Origin: CAZTDU01 sp050248795
GTDB taxonomy: Bacteria > Pseudomonadota > Gammaproteobacteria > Burkholderiales > SG8-39
Direction: 5' to 3'
Length of the DNA stretch: 39,486 nucleotides
Assembly: GCA_050248795.1 (NCBI GenBank)
Contig: JBFWRS010000033.1
Coordinates: 1-39,486, forward strand
In this document: positions 1 through 8,637 of the stretch, in pieces
How the letters are laid out: the number at the start of each line of letters is the position of its first letter
Position numbering within the stretch: position 1 is the first letter of the stretch
The notes under the pieces: generated by a model
Seen by the model: the letters and a program-made list of their open reading frames with translations, nothing else
Databases searched by the model: none
Told to the model about the DNA's origin: nothing
Position numbers and translations under genes: made by a program

Positions 1-804
1 ACGCGGCGCAAGGTAGAGCTGACGCAGCCAGGCCGCGTGCTGCTTGACCAGGCGCACCGCGTGCTGTCGCAGATGGATCGCGCGCTGGCCGCGGCGCGCG
101 GCGCCGGGCGCGGCATGACCGGCCGGTTGTCGGTGGGCTTCGTCTCCTCGGCCACCTACGAGATGCTGCCGGCGATCCTGCGCCGCTTCCGCGCCAGCCA
201 CCCCGCGGTGGACCTGCACCTCGAGGAGCTGGACACGGTGGACCAGACCGACGCGCTGCAGCAGCACCGCATCGACGTCGCGCTGAACCGCCCGCCCACC
301 TTCTACGCCTCGACGATCGCGCAGGAGACGCTGCTGCGCGAGCGCATGATCGTCGCGGTGCCCGCGGACCACCCGCTCGCCGCGCGCAGGACGCTGCGCC
401 TGCGCGATCTGCGCGAGGAGCCCTTCGTGCTGATCCCGCCGCGCGGGGGCACCGGATACCACACGCGCGTGCTGGATGCCTGCCAGGAGGCCGGCTTCGT
501 GCCGCGCGTGGCGCAGACCGCGCGCTACATGCACACCATCGTCGGCCTGGTGGCTGCCGGCATGGGCGTGGCGCTGGTGTCCGAGTCTCTCGCCAACCTG
601 ACGCCCAGGGGCTGCGTCTATCGGCCGCTGGCGGACCGCAGCGATGCGCTGACCATCGACCTCGGCGCGGCCTGGCATGCGAACGACGCATCGCCCGCGC
701 TGCACGCCTTCCTCGAGGCCGCGCGCGCGGTTGGCCGGCGCCATGGCGGCGCCGGCGGGCGTCGCGCGGGCGCGCCTAGCGCGGCCGGTCGCCGGCGGCG
801 GTGA
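1..804 (+). CDS. LysR-family transcriptional regulator, 5'-truncated by window edge
   Basis: The reading frame is open from base 1 and the true start lies outside the window. The first visible residues (RRKVELTQPGRVLL) match the end of the LysR winged helix-turn-helix and the linker helix, so the DNA-binding domain is mostly missing. The rest is a complete periplasmic-binding-like effector domain, beginning near GRLSVGFVSSATYEMLPAIL and including the usual ALNRPP and AGMGVALVSE segments. LysR proteins usually control a nearby, often divergent, operon; here the visible neighbour is convergent (29-bp overlap), so the target may lie to the left or be the 776-4590 operon. The effector is unknown. 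Confidence 0.93.
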   Translation, partial: TRRKVELTQPGRVLLDQAHRVLSQMDRALAAARGAGRGMTGRLSVGFVSSATYEMLPAILRRFRASHPAVDLHLEELDTVDQTDALQQHRIDVALNRPPTFYASTIAQETLLRERMIVAVPADHPLAARRTLRLRDLREEPFVLIPPRGGTGYHTRVLDACQEAGFVPRVAQTARYMHTIVGLVAAGMGVALVSESLANLTPRGCVYRPLADRSDALTIDLGAAWHANDASPALHAFLEAARAVGRRHGGAGGRRAGAPSAAGRRRR

Positions 805-1627
805 CTCGCCACAGCAGGCGCGGCATGCTGTCGTCGTAGTCGCGCACGCCGTAGTGCATCGCGGAGCGGTTGTCCCACATGAGGAAATCGCCGACGCGCC
901 AGTGATGGCGGTAGATGTTCTCGTGCCGCGTCGCGATCGCTGCGAGGTACTCCAGCAGCGGACGGCTCTCTTCCGCGGTCCAGCCGACGAAGTGCGTGGT
1001 GTACCAGGGGTTCACGTACAGCGCCTTGCGGCCGGACTCCGGGTGCGTGCGCACCACCGGGTGCTCGACGCCGGGCGGCGCCACCTTCACCGACAGGCGC
1101 GATGGCACTTCCCGCACCAGCGGCTCCGCGGTGTGCACCGCGCGCAGCCCATCCAGCGTCTTCCTCAGGCCGGGCGACAGGTCTGCGTATGCGGCGTACA
1201 TGTTGCAGAACATGGTGTCCGCGCGCCCCTCGGTCACCGTCCTTGCGTACAGCGCCGAGCCCAGCGGCGGCACCTCGCCGTAGGAAATGTCAGAGTGCCA
1301 GATGTCGTTGCGCGGCCCGAGCTTGCCCTTGGCGTTCTCCAGCACCATCACCTGCGGCAGGCCCTCCAGCCCGCGGCGCGATCCCAGCGGGTGCGGCTCG
1401 GCGGCGCCGAATCCCTCGATGAACCGGACCATGTCCGCGGGCTCGAGCTGCTGCTCGCGGAACAGGATCACCACGTTCTGGTTGTAGAGCTCGCGGATCT
1501 CGTCGAACGTCGCCTTGTCCAGCGGCTTCGACAGGTCGACGCCGCGGATTTCCACGCCCAGCGCGCCCGACAGCGTGTGTGTTTCCAGCGTGCCGCGCGC
1601 TGCCGCCTTTTCCATTGCCTGTGCCAT
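776..1627 (-). CDS. TauD/TfdA-family Fe(II)/2-oxoglutarate dioxygenase
   Basis: A 283-residue protein of normal length for the family. The iron-binding facial triad is visible as WHSD (His111, Asp113) and the distal His258 in NRSAMHYG; Arg270 or Arg274 is placed to hold 2-oxoglutarate. The family hydroxylates small organic acids, sulfonates or aryloxyacids using O2 and 2-oxoglutarate; the substrate here cannot be deduced. The start at 1627 is chosen because AAGGAA lies just upstream; a longer frame to 2014 has no support. It is the last gene of the leftward operon that begins with the PrpD-like gene, 29 bp after the hydrolase, and overlaps the LysR gene tail to tail. Confidence 0.93.
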   Translation of the reverse strand: MAQAMEKAAARGTLETHTLSGALGVEIRGVDLSKPLDKATFDEIRELYNQNVVILFREQQLEPADMVRFIEGFGAAEPHPLGSRRGLEGLPQVMVLENAKGKLGPRNDIWHSDISYGEVPPLGSALYARTVTEGRADTMFCNMYAAYADLSPGLRKTLDGLRAVHTAEPLVREVPSRLSVKVAPPGVEHPVVRTHPESGRKALYVNPWYTTHFVGWTAEESRPLLEYLAAIATRHENIYRHHWRVGDFLMWDNRSAMHYGVRDYDDSMPRLLWRVTAAGDRPR

Positions 1628-1656
1628 TGTCTTGTTCCTTGTCGTCTGTTTCGGTT

Positions 1657-2328
1657 TCAGGACAGCGGTGCGTGCTGCGCGAGCCACGCCAGGATGCGTT
1701 TCTGCGCCTCGGCCTCGGCGCCGCCGAGGTTGTGGCCGATGTCGCCGGGCAGCACCTCGCTCGCGTAGCCCGGACCGCCGCCGGCGCGATAGATCTCCGC
1801 GCGCCTGCCGGCGGTTTTCGCCACTTCGCCGTCCGCGGCACCGCAGACGTCGATCACCGGCACCCGCACCCGCCCGAGCGTGGTGGTCGCATCCAGCGCC
1901 CCACTGCCGTTGACGCCGATGCCGATGGCGACGAAACCCTTCACCGGCAGCGCGAGCGACGGGCCGGACGCGAGGAACGCCGAGGTCATGCGCGCGCCCA
2001 TGCTGAAGCCGCACAGCACCGCCGCTTCGCAGCCGCGCTGCTTCATCTCGGCCACGCCTGCCTTGATGCGCGCGCCGGCCTCGGGGAAGAGCGTATTGGC
2101 GCCGCTGACGTCGGCCTGGTAGTCAGAGAATTCGCCGCCGCTCGATGGCACCGGGTTCGCCAGCGAAAGCGTGGAGTAGCCGGCGGCATGCAGCGCCTTC
2201 CTCAGCCAGCCCACCACCGGGCCGTCCGCGCCGCCGACGCGTCCATGCAGCATGACGACGGCGGTGGCAGGCTTGCCCTGGCCCATCAGCAGCAGCCCGG
2301 CGGGAGATTTCAGTTCGAGTTCGGTCAC
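1657..2328 (-). CDS. Alpha/beta hydrolase (dienelactone-hydrolase-like)
   Basis: 223 residues with an alpha/beta-hydrolase layout: an early strand ending in VVMLHGRVGG (oxyanion region), the nucleophile elbow GFSMGAR around residue 109, an acidic residue after VPVIDVCGAADGE, and a late histidine in GDIGHNLGG. The short compact form without a lid resembles dienelactone hydrolase or small carboxylesterases. It sits between two TauD dioxygenases (22 and 29 bp gaps), so it may hydrolyse an ester, lactone or thioester made or used by that pathway. No signal peptide is seen, so it should be cytoplasmic. The specific substrate is unknown. Confidence 0.85.
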   Translation of the reverse strand: MTELELKSPAGLLLMGQGKPATAVVMLHGRVGGADGPVVGWLRKALHAAGYSTLSLANPVPSSGGEFSDYQADVSGANTLFPEAGARIKAGVAEMKQRGCEAAVLCGFSMGARMTSAFLASGPSLALPVKGFVAIGIGVNGSGALDATTTLGRVRVPVIDVCGAADGEVAKTAGRRAEIYRAGGGPGYASEVLPGDIGHNLGGAEAEAQKRILAWLAQHAPLS

Positions 2329-2350
2329 GGTATGTCCTTGGTTGCGTGGT

Positions 2351-3223
2351 TCAGATCGGTGCGCTGCCGCGCAGCGTGGTGCGTTGCAGGTAGCGCCGCT
2401 GCGGCAGCGCGTAGTCGCAGATCGCCAGGTGCTGGGTCGGGATGTTGTCCCACATCACCAGGTCGCCGACGCGCCACTTGTGGCGGTAGATGTACTCGGG
2501 CCGCGTGCACTCGGCCCACAGCGTCTGCAGCAGCTCGCGGCTTTCTTCCTCGGGCACGCCGAGGATGCGCGCGGTCTGGCCTTCGTTGACGTAGATGCTG
2601 CGCCTGCCGGTCACCGGGTGCGTGCGCACCACCTTGTGCACCACCGGCGGCGCGCTCTCCTTGTGCCGCGTATCCAGCGCGGCCGCCGCATCGCCATCGG
2701 CCACCAGCTTGCGGTGGCGGTTCTCGAGGCTGAATTCGGCCTGCAGCGGCTCGATTCGCGCCTTCATCGCGTCCGACAGGCCCTCGTAGGCCGCGGCGGT
2801 GCTGGCCCACAACGTATCGCCAAGCACGCTGCCGTCGTCCGCGTGCGGGATCTCGATGGCGTAGAGCAGCGACCCGCGGCTCGGCACCGCCATGTAGGAC
2901 AGGTCGGTGTGCCAGTAGCGCCCGGCATCGTAGGCGCCGACGTTGCGGCCGGTTTCGTCCTTGACGTTCGAGACGATGAACAGCTCCGGATACTTCGGGT
3001 GCAGGTACTGGTAGAGCACATGCTCTTCCAGTTCACCGAAGCGCCGGCTGAACGCGATGTGCTGCTCTTCGTTGATCTTCTGGTCGCGGAACACCAGCAC
3101 CGAATGGCGGTTCCACGCCGCTTCGATCGCGCGGAACGTCTCCTCGTCCACCTTTCCTGCAAGGTCTACGCCCTTCACTTCGGCGCCGATCGCGCCGTCG
3201 AAGGGCCGGATTTCCAGCTTCAT
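2351..3223 (-). CDS. TauD/TfdA-family Fe(II)/2-oxoglutarate dioxygenase
   Basis: 290 residues. The metal site is clear: WHTD gives His105 and Asp107, NIPTQHLAICDY gives the distal His265, and arginines at 276, 277 and 281 are available for 2-oxoglutarate. The N-terminus (IRPFDGAIGAEVKGVDL) is typical of TauD/TfdA enzymes. It is related to, but clearly different from, the dioxygenase two genes downstream, so the operon encodes two non-redundant oxygenases. It starts 14 bp after the PrpD-like gene ends, which suggests co-transcription. The reaction would be hydroxylation, or hydroxylation-triggered cleavage, of a small acid; the substrate is not determinable. Confidence 0.94.
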   Translation of the reverse strand: MKLEIRPFDGAIGAEVKGVDLAGKVDEETFRAIEAAWNRHSVLVFRDQKINEEQHIAFSRRFGELEEHVLYQYLHPKYPELFIVSNVKDETGRNVGAYDAGRYWHTDLSYMAVPSRGSLLYAIEIPHADDGSVLGDTLWASTAAAYEGLSDAMKARIEPLQAEFSLENRHRKLVADGDAAAALDTRHKESAPPVVHKVVRTHPVTGRRSIYVNEGQTARILGVPEEESRELLQTLWAECTRPEYIYRHKWRVGDLVMWDNIPTQHLAICDYALPQRRYLQRTTLRGSAPI

Positions 3224-3237
3224 GCCTGCTCCTCTCG

Positions 3238-4590
3238 CTAGTTGCAGATGCCGTCGAACAGACGGCGCATGTCAGTGACCCGCCCGATGCCGTCGACGCG
3301 CTCGATCAGTCGCGCAGCGGCGCCTGCGTCGAGCGGCCGCGCACCCACCGCGAGGCAATCCAGCACCTTCGCGCGATGCTCCTCGTCCGAAAGCGGGTGT
3401 TCCGGCGCACCGGGGACGAAAGGCGCGTCGCGCTCGACGCGCCCATGCCTTGCGGTCGTCACGGCGATGCGCGCCGGTGCGAACTTGCCCTTGTTGGCGT
3501 CGTCGGCGCTGGAGGCGACCTTGCCGGCAAGCGCGCCGAGCTTCGGGTCCAGCACCGCGTCGCGCTGGATGTCCGCCACGCCCAGTCGCCTGCGCGCCAG
3601 CGCGCAGGCGAGCGAATACTGGATCGAGAACTGCGCCGCGACCTGCGGGTTCGCCGCCGGCTCGAACGGCCCGCCCACCAGCCGCTGGGAAAACGGCGAC
3701 AGCACGACCTCGACCGCAGTCACGTCGTCGGGCTGGATGTCGAGCTCGCGCGCGAGCGCGATCGCCACCTCGACCGGGGCGTGGTTGGCGGTGCAACTGG
3801 GGTACTTCTTGATCGCCGAACGCGTGTTCTCGTAGCGCTCGCCCAGGGCGTCCAGCAGCACTGCGGGGTCGCAATCCTCGTACTTGGCGAAATAGCCGTA
3901 GCTGCCCTCGAGCGCCTGGCGCGGCGCGCTTGCGCCCGCCGCGGCAAGCTGCGCGCAGAACACGCCCGCCTTCGCCGCGAACGCCGATTGCATGCGCTTG
4001 GCGTCGGTCTTTTCGAGCAGCGCCTGCTGCGTGCCGCCGGTATGCGACAGCGCGAAACCCATGGCGTTGGCGATGCCGTCGCGATCCAGCCCGGCTAGCC
4101 TGGCGCATGCAGCGGCGGCACCGTAGACGCCGGCCACCGAGGTATAGAACCAGCCGCTGTTCCTGCGCGAGGCCTTGCCCAGGCGACACGCGATGTCGGT
4201 GCCGAGCGCGACCGCGGCGAGGAAGTCCGCGCCGCTGGCACCGGTACGCTCTGCCATCGCCCATGCCGCCGGCACGACGACCACGTCCGCGTGCACCGAT
4301 CCGGCCTCGTACACGCTGTCGTAGTCCAGCGCCGCCGCCGACACGCCGTTGACGAAGGCCGCCGCGGCCGCGGGCAGGCGCCCGCCATGCACCCAGACGC
4401 CGGCCTCCCCCGCCCCGCCCTCGGCCGCCGCCATGGCGTGGATGGCGCTGCCGCCGGGCGCGTCGGCGCCGGCCCAGGCCACCGCGAGGGTATCGAGCAC
4501 GTAGCGGCGCGTCGCCGCCGCGACCGCGGCGGGAATGCGCTCCGGGCCCGTCGCCGCCACGTGGGCGGCAAGGGTTTCAGTAATCGTCAA
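3238..4590 (-). CDS. MmgE/PrpD family protein (2-methylcitrate dehydratase-like)
   Basis: About 450 residues, the normal length of the MmgE/PrpD fold, which includes 2-methylcitrate dehydratase and cis-aconitate decarboxylase. The helical first domain has the conserved stretch ALDYDSVYEAGSVHADVVVV, and the second domain carries KKYPSCTANHAPVEVAI, a familiar family signature. The frame opens at a GTG at 4626, but a TTG at 4590 has a GGAG ribosome site six bases upstream and fits the family N-terminus, so I place the start there with moderate certainty. It heads a four-gene leftward operon with two TauD dioxygenases and a hydrolase. Substrate is likely a tricarboxylate or similar hydroxy acid. 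Confidence 0.9.
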   Translation of the reverse strand: MTITETLAAHVAATGPERIPAAVAAATRRYVLDTLAVAWAGADAPGGSAIHAMAAAEGGAGEAGVWVHGGRLPAAAAAFVNGVSAAALDYDSVYEAGSVHADVVVVPAAWAMAERTGASGADFLAAVALGTDIACRLGKASRRNSGWFYTSVAGVYGAAAACARLAGLDRDGIANAMGFALSHTGGTQQALLEKTDAKRMQSAFAAKAGVFCAQLAAAGASAPRQALEGSYGYFAKYEDCDPAVLLDALGERYENTRSAIKKYPSCTANHAPVEVAIALARELDIQPDDVTAVEVVLSPFSQRLVGGPFEPAANPQVAAQFSIQYSLACALARRRLGVADIQRDAVLDPKLGALAGKVASSADDANKGKFAPARIAVTTARHGRVERDAPFVPGAPEHPLSDEEHRAKVLDCLAVGARPLDAGAAARLIERVDGIGRVTDMRRLFDGICN

Positions 4591-4720
4591 TGCAGGCTCC
4601 GTCTGATTGCGCTGCGCGAAACTCACCGCAGCCGGTGGGTGTGCGAAGAGTAAGTGGCGCTATGCTTCCGATCAATGACTGTTGGAGACTACGATTGATA
4701 CGCACAGCCAATCAGTTCGC

Positions 4721-5950
4721 ATGACCGCAGAGCTACCGCTGCTGTTCACGCCGATCACGCTGCGCTCGGTGACCGCGCGCAACCGCATCATGTCCTCGCC
4801 GATGTGCCAGTACGCGTCCGCGGACGGCGGGCCCACCGACTGGCACCTGGTGCAGTTCGGCAGGTTCGCCGCCGGCGGCGCCGGCATCGTCTTCTGCGAG
4901 GAGACTGCGGTCGAGCCGCACGGGCGCAAGTCCTACGACTGCGCCGGCATCTGGAGCGACAGCCACGTCGCCGCCTACCGAAGAATCGCCGATTTCGTGC
5001 GTTCGATGGGTGCGGTGCCGGCGATCCAGATCGGCCATTGCGGCAGGCGCGCATCGACCAAGGGGATCATGCAGGGCTTCGCGCCGCTCACCGAAGAGGA
5101 CGCACGCGCCGGCCGTCCGGCCTGGCAGGGTGTTTCCGCAAGCGCCTTGCCCGACGGCCCCGGCGGGCTGGTGCCACGCGCCATGGACCTCGACGACATC
5201 CGCCGCAACCTGCAGGCCTGGCGCGAAGCCGCGCTGCGCAGCGTCGACGCGGGCTTCGACATCTGCGAGATCCACGGCGCCCACGGCTACCTCATCCACC
5301 AGTTCCTGTCGCCGGTGGCGAACCGGCGCAGCGACGGCTACGGCGGCAGCCGCGAGGGCCGCATGCGCTTCGCGCTGGAGGTCGCCGAGACCGTGCGCGC
5401 CGCCTGGCCCGCCGACAAGCCGCTTTTCTTCCGCACGTCGGTGGTGGACGGGCCGGGCGGCGAATGGGTGGTCGCCGACACCATCGCGCTGGCGCAGGAA
5501 CTCAAGGCGCGCGGCGTCGACGTCATCGACTGCTCCTCGGGCGGCATGGCGGGCGACAGCACGCTGCCGCCGGTGCCGCGCGTGCCCGGCTTCCAGGTGG
5601 GCTATTCGAGCCTGGTCCGCGAGCAGGTCGGCCTGCCGACCGTGACCGTGGGCCTGATCACGGAAGCGCGTCACGCCGAGGACATCCTGCGCGCGGGGCA
5701 CGCCGACATCGTCGCGCTCGCGCGCGAGTTCATGTACGACCCGAACTGGCCGCTGCATGCGGCGGTCGCGCTCGGCCATCCCGATCCCTTCGGCGTGCTG
5801 CCGCCATCCGAAGCCTTCCGCCTGCGTCTGCGCGATGCGCAGGCGCGCGACATGAAGCCCGGCGCCAGCGTCAGCGTGCCCTTCGGCCACGGCGAATCCG
5901 TGCCCTACTCCTGGAGCGCCATGATGGCGGATCCGCGCCATGGCCGCTGA
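4721..5950 (+). CDS. NADH:flavin oxidoreductase, old yellow enzyme family (YqjM/XenA type)
   Basis: 409 residues from the ATG at 4721. PMCQY (Cys29, Tyr31) is the flavin-tuning cysteine motif of the YqjM/XenA class, and EIHGAHGYLIHQFLSP contains the paired histidines (185 and 188) that bind the phenolate or carbonyl of the substrate. A later RSDGYGGS and the ALAREFMYDPNWPLHAA tail match FMN-binding parts of the barrel. These enzymes reduce activated alkenes such as enones. An upstream in-frame TTG at 4682 would add 13 unconserved residues. It is divergent from the PrpD operon and overlaps the epimerase gene by 11 bp, so the two are probably co-translated. Confidence 0.93.
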   Translation: MTAELPLLFTPITLRSVTARNRIMSSPMCQYASADGGPTDWHLVQFGRFAAGGAGIVFCEETAVEPHGRKSYDCAGIWSDSHVAAYRRIADFVRSMGAVPAIQIGHCGRRASTKGIMQGFAPLTEEDARAGRPAWQGVSASALPDGPGGLVPRAMDLDDIRRNLQAWREAALRSVDAGFDICEIHGAHGYLIHQFLSPVANRRSDGYGGSREGRMRFALEVAETVRAAWPADKPLFFRTSVVDGPGGEWVVADTIALAQELKARGVDVIDCSSGGMAGDSTLPPVPRVPGFQVGYSSLVREQVGLPTVTVGLITEARHAEDILRAGHADIVALAREFMYDPNWPLHAAVALGHPDPFGVLPPSEAFRLRLRDAQARDMKPGASVSVPFGHGESVPYSWSAMMADPRHGR

Positions 5951-6860
5951 GCGCCATTTCGCTGTCATCGGCGGCAGCGGCCTGATCGGCGGCGCCACTG
6001 CGGCGCGCCTCATCGCGGCCGGATCGCGCGTGACCATCCTCAGCCGGCAACGCCCGGCAGCGTTCCCACCGGGCGGCGCCTGGGTGCAGGCAGACATCAC
6101 CGACGCGGCGGGCCTCGCCGCGGCGCTGGGCGCGCAGACCTATGACGGCGTGCTGCACCTCGCCGCGTATCTGCAGTTCGCCTGCGAGAAGGATCCGGTG
6201 CAGGCGGTGCGCGTAAACGTCGATGGCACGCTGAACGTACTGGAAGCCTGCCGCACGCTGGGCATCCGCCGCTGCGTGTTCGCCAGCAGCATCGCCGCGT
6301 ATGGCGAGCGGCACGACCTGATGCACGAGGACGATCCGCCTGCGGCGAGCATCGGCCTGTATGGCATGACCAAGCGGCTGGGCGAAATGCTGGGCGCGCG
6401 CTACGCCGCGCTGCACGGCCTTGAGTTCGTCGCGCTGCGCTACGCCGGGGTATACGGGCCGGGCAAGGTGCACAGCCCGGGCATGGCACTGGTGCGCCAG
6501 TTGATCAAGGACACCGCACAGGGCATCGACGTCACGGTCGAGGGCGCGAGCGGCGACGAAGGCGTGCACCTGACGCACGTCGAGGACGCCGCCGAGGCCA
6601 CCTGCCGCGCGCTGCTGCACCCGGCGCCCGGACACCATGTCTACAACGTCGGCGGGCCGCCGCAATGCCACGTGCCGCTGCGCGAATTCCATGCAGCGGT
6701 GAAAAAGCTGGTGCCGGGCGCCGGCAAGGTCACCTGGCAGGGGCGCGGGCGCTCCAGCGGCCCGGTGGACCTGACCCGGCTGCGCGAAGACCTCGGCTTC
6801 ACGCCTTCGGTAAGCCTGGAAGCCGGGCTTGCCGCCGACCTCGGGCTGAAACTGCCCTAG
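5940..6860 (+). CDS. NAD-dependent epimerase/dehydratase (extended SDR)
   Basis: 306 residues with an N-terminal Rossmann motif GGSGLIGG (11-18), the active-site serine in FASSIAAYG (116-117) and the YxxxK pair in YGMTK (Tyr141, Lys145), all in the usual order for extended short-chain dehydrogenases. The C-terminal part, where substrate specificity sits, includes RYAGVYGPG and YNVGGP. Such enzymes act on nucleotide sugars, sterol-like or small hydroxy compounds; nothing here decides between them. It overlaps the end of the flavin oxidoreductase gene by 11 bp, implying translational coupling and possibly consecutive redox steps. Its stop overlaps the selenoprotein gene stop by 3 bp, tail to tail. 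Confidence 0.92.
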   Translation: MAAERHFAVIGGSGLIGGATAARLIAAGSRVTILSRQRPAAFPPGGAWVQADITDAAGLAAALGAQTYDGVLHLAAYLQFACEKDPVQAVRVNVDGTLNVLEACRTLGIRRCVFASSIAAYGERHDLMHEDDPPAASIGLYGMTKRLGEMLGARYAALHGLEFVALRYAGVYGPGKVHSPGMALVRQLIKDTAQGIDVTVEGASGDEGVHLTHVEDAAEATCRALLHPAPGHHVYNVGGPPQCHVPLREFHAAVKKLVPGAGKVTWQGRGRSSGPVDLTRLREDLGFTPSVSLEAGLAADLGLKLP

Positions 6861-7732
6861 GCGCGCAGCGCGCCGCTGGCGATCGCGGCCTCGCGATCGG
6901 CCGGGTGCTGGAATTGCGGTGTTTCGTCGCGCGTCTGCCTGGTGTCGCCGCGCGACGCGCTGGTCGTCTCGGTCCTCCAGGCGTCATCGTCCCAGCGATT
7001 CGGCAGCATGCGGACCTCCTCCGGCGCAGTCATGGTCTCCAGCCCCTCGAGCGCCGCCCGCACGACGTCGCGCTGGTCGGCGCGGTCGAAGGGTTTGCCC
7101 GCGCTATGCCCCAGCGGATAGTCGACGAAGGTGGCGCGCGGCGGCCGCCCGGCGCGCAGGATGTCCAGCGCGCTGCCCAGGCACATGGTGGGAATGCCGT
7201 TCGCTTCGAGGTGGCGTGCGACCAGACACACGGTCTGGTGACACACGGGTCACATCGAGACGAGCAGCGCGCAATCGACCCGTTGCGCCTTGAACGCGGC
7301 CAGAACCGCCGGCGCGAGTTCCTCGCGCACGCGGCGCTGCGAATACACGCCGCCCATGCACGACAGCACGCTATCGGCGAGCCTGCCGATGAAGCCTTCG
7401 GCGACCAGCGCGCGCAAGGTGGCGAGCGGGAAGATGCACGCCGGATCGCGGCGCGCATCGACCAGGTAGTTCTCGGTGACATGGGAGAAACGCAGGTCCG
7501 CGTCCGGCGTCGCCGCCGGGATGCTGCGCATCGAGGTGTCGTCCTTGTAGTGGTAGGCCACCTGCCCCAGCGCGTACCCGCCGGCGGTGGACAGCATCCC
7601 CAGCTGCGCCTGCGCCAGCGGCTTGGCCATCGGCTGCCAGGGCGGCGGCGTGTCGGCCTTCAGCCAGCGATAAGGCGCATAGCCGAGGCGCTGGTAGCGC
7701 TCGGTGATCGCCTGCATGTACTCGACTGCCAT
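6857..7732 (-). CDS. GrdB/PrdB-like selenoprotein B family protein, in-frame UGA read as selenocysteine
   Basis: Two leftward frames (start 7732 and the part after 7249) are the same frame split only by a TGA at 7250-7252. Joined, they give 291 residues with Sec at 161 in the motif SM-U-PVCHQTV, a UxxC redox motif in the place where glycine/sarcosine/betaine/proline reductase B-type proteins keep Sec or Cys. Flanking stretches (AQLGMLSTAGG, DLRFSHVTENYL, ACIFPLATLRAL, ARHLEANGIPT) match the family along the whole length on both sides of the TGA, so this is one gene, not two. A SECIS-like hairpin follows the TGA. The start ATG has AGGAGA upstream. Function in aerobes is unknown; a thiol or selenol redox role is inferred. 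It diverges from the PhyH-like gene. Confidence 0.88.
7215..7247 (-). promoter_or_regulatory. Bacterial SECIS-like hairpin after the UGA codon
   Basis: Read on the minus strand, two bases after the TGA comes a stem of CGUGUG with CGCACG (6 pairs, one G-U), a two-base UC bulge on the 5' side, a stem of ACCAGAC with GUCUGGU (7 pairs), and a five-base loop CGUGU. The loop begins 18 nt after the UGA and has a G among its first two bases, as described for bacterial SECIS elements bound by SelB. The bulged U resembles that of the E. coli fdhF element. Confidence 0.8.
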
Positions 7733-7803
7733 TGCGATTCTCCTGAAACGACTGGTGCCGGAGTGTCGCACGATGGGTAAACTCGGCGCATCCGGAGGTT
7801 GCC

Positions 7804-8637
7804 ATGCCGAAACTGCTTGCCGAAGATGCCGTGCGCGCGTACCAGCGCGACGGCTACCATTTCCCCGTGCGCGTGTTCCCGGCGCAGGATGCCGCGGCGC
7901 TGCGCGCGCGGCTGGAAGCGCACGAAGCCGCCAGCGGCGGCCCGCTGCAGGGAAAGTGGCGCTACAAGACCCACCTGCTTTTCACCTGGGCCGACGAAAT
8001 GGTGCACCACCCGGCGATCCTCGACGCAGTCGAAGACCTGATCGGCCCGGACATCCTGTGCTGGAACACCAGCTTCTTCATCAAGGAGCCGAAGAGCCCC
8101 GGCTACGTGTCCTGGCACCAGGACGCCACCTACTGGGGTCTGGACCCCGAGGAAGTGGTCACCGCCTGGGTGGCGCTCAGTCACAGCAACGAAGCGAGCG
8201 GCTGCATGAAGGTCATCCCGGGCACGCACCAGGAATCGCACATCCCGCACGTCGACACCTTCCACAAGGACAACATGCTGACGCGCGGCCAGGAAATCGC
8301 CGTCGAGGTGGACGAATCGCGCGCGGTCGGCGTGATGCTCGAACCGGGCGAGATCTCGCTGCACCACATCAAGCTGGTGCATGGCTCGGCGCCGAACCTG
8401 TCGGATGACAGGCGCATCGGCTTCGCCATCCGCTATGTGCCCACGCACGTGCGCCAGACCAAGCAGCGCGATTCCGCGATGCTGGTGCGCGGCACCGACC
8501 GGCACGGGAATTTCGACTTCGAGCCGCGGCCGCGCGCCGACCTCGACGCCGACGCGATCGCCGCGCACGCCGACGCCACCGAGCGCAAGGTGGCGGTGTT
8601 CTACGACGGCGCCCGGCGGGCGGGCGCGAGCGCCTGA
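7804..8637 (+). CDS. Phytanoyl-CoA dioxygenase (PhyH) family protein
   Basis: 277 residues of the PhyH/ectoine-hydroxylase-like branch of Fe(II)/2-oxoglutarate oxygenases. WHQDATYWG supplies His105 and Asp107, LVHGSAPNLSDDRR supplies the distal His193 and the arginine for 2-oxoglutarate, and SGCMKVIPGTH is a typical strand. The ATG at 7804 has GGAGG a few bases upstream. Members hydroxylate fatty acyl-CoAs, ectoine, halogenated or small natural products, so the substrate is open. It diverges from the selenoprotein gene (71-bp gap) and is followed, with overlap, by an aldo/keto reductase, which could oxidise or reduce its product. Confidence 0.93.
   Translation: MPKLLAEDAVRAYQRDGYHFPVRVFPAQDAAALRARLEAHEAASGGPLQGKWRYKTHLLFTWADEMVHHPAILDAVEDLIGPDILCWNTSFFIKEPKSPGYVSWHQDATYWGLDPEEVVTAWVALSHSNEASGCMKVIPGTHQESHIPHVDTFHKDNMLTRGQEIAVEVDESRAVGVMLEPGEISLHHIKLVHGSAPNLSDDRRIGFAIRYVPTHVRQTKQRDSAMLVRGTDRHGNFDFEPRPRADLDADAIAAHADATERKVAVFYDGARRAGASA

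Noticed and set aside
4733..6100. 455-residue minus-strand frame opposite the flavin oxidoreductase
   Set aside because: Composition typical of an antisense frame in GC-rich DNA; the plus strand has clear OYE motifs.
6857..7246. A separate 129-residue gene starting at GTG 7246
   Set aside because: It is the continuation of the frame that ends at TGA 7250; protein family matches run across both parts and no ribosome site precedes 7246.
7732..7803. A shared regulatory element between selenoprotein and PhyH genes
   Set aside because: No palindrome or good promoter pair is visible in the 71 bp beyond the two ribosome sites.
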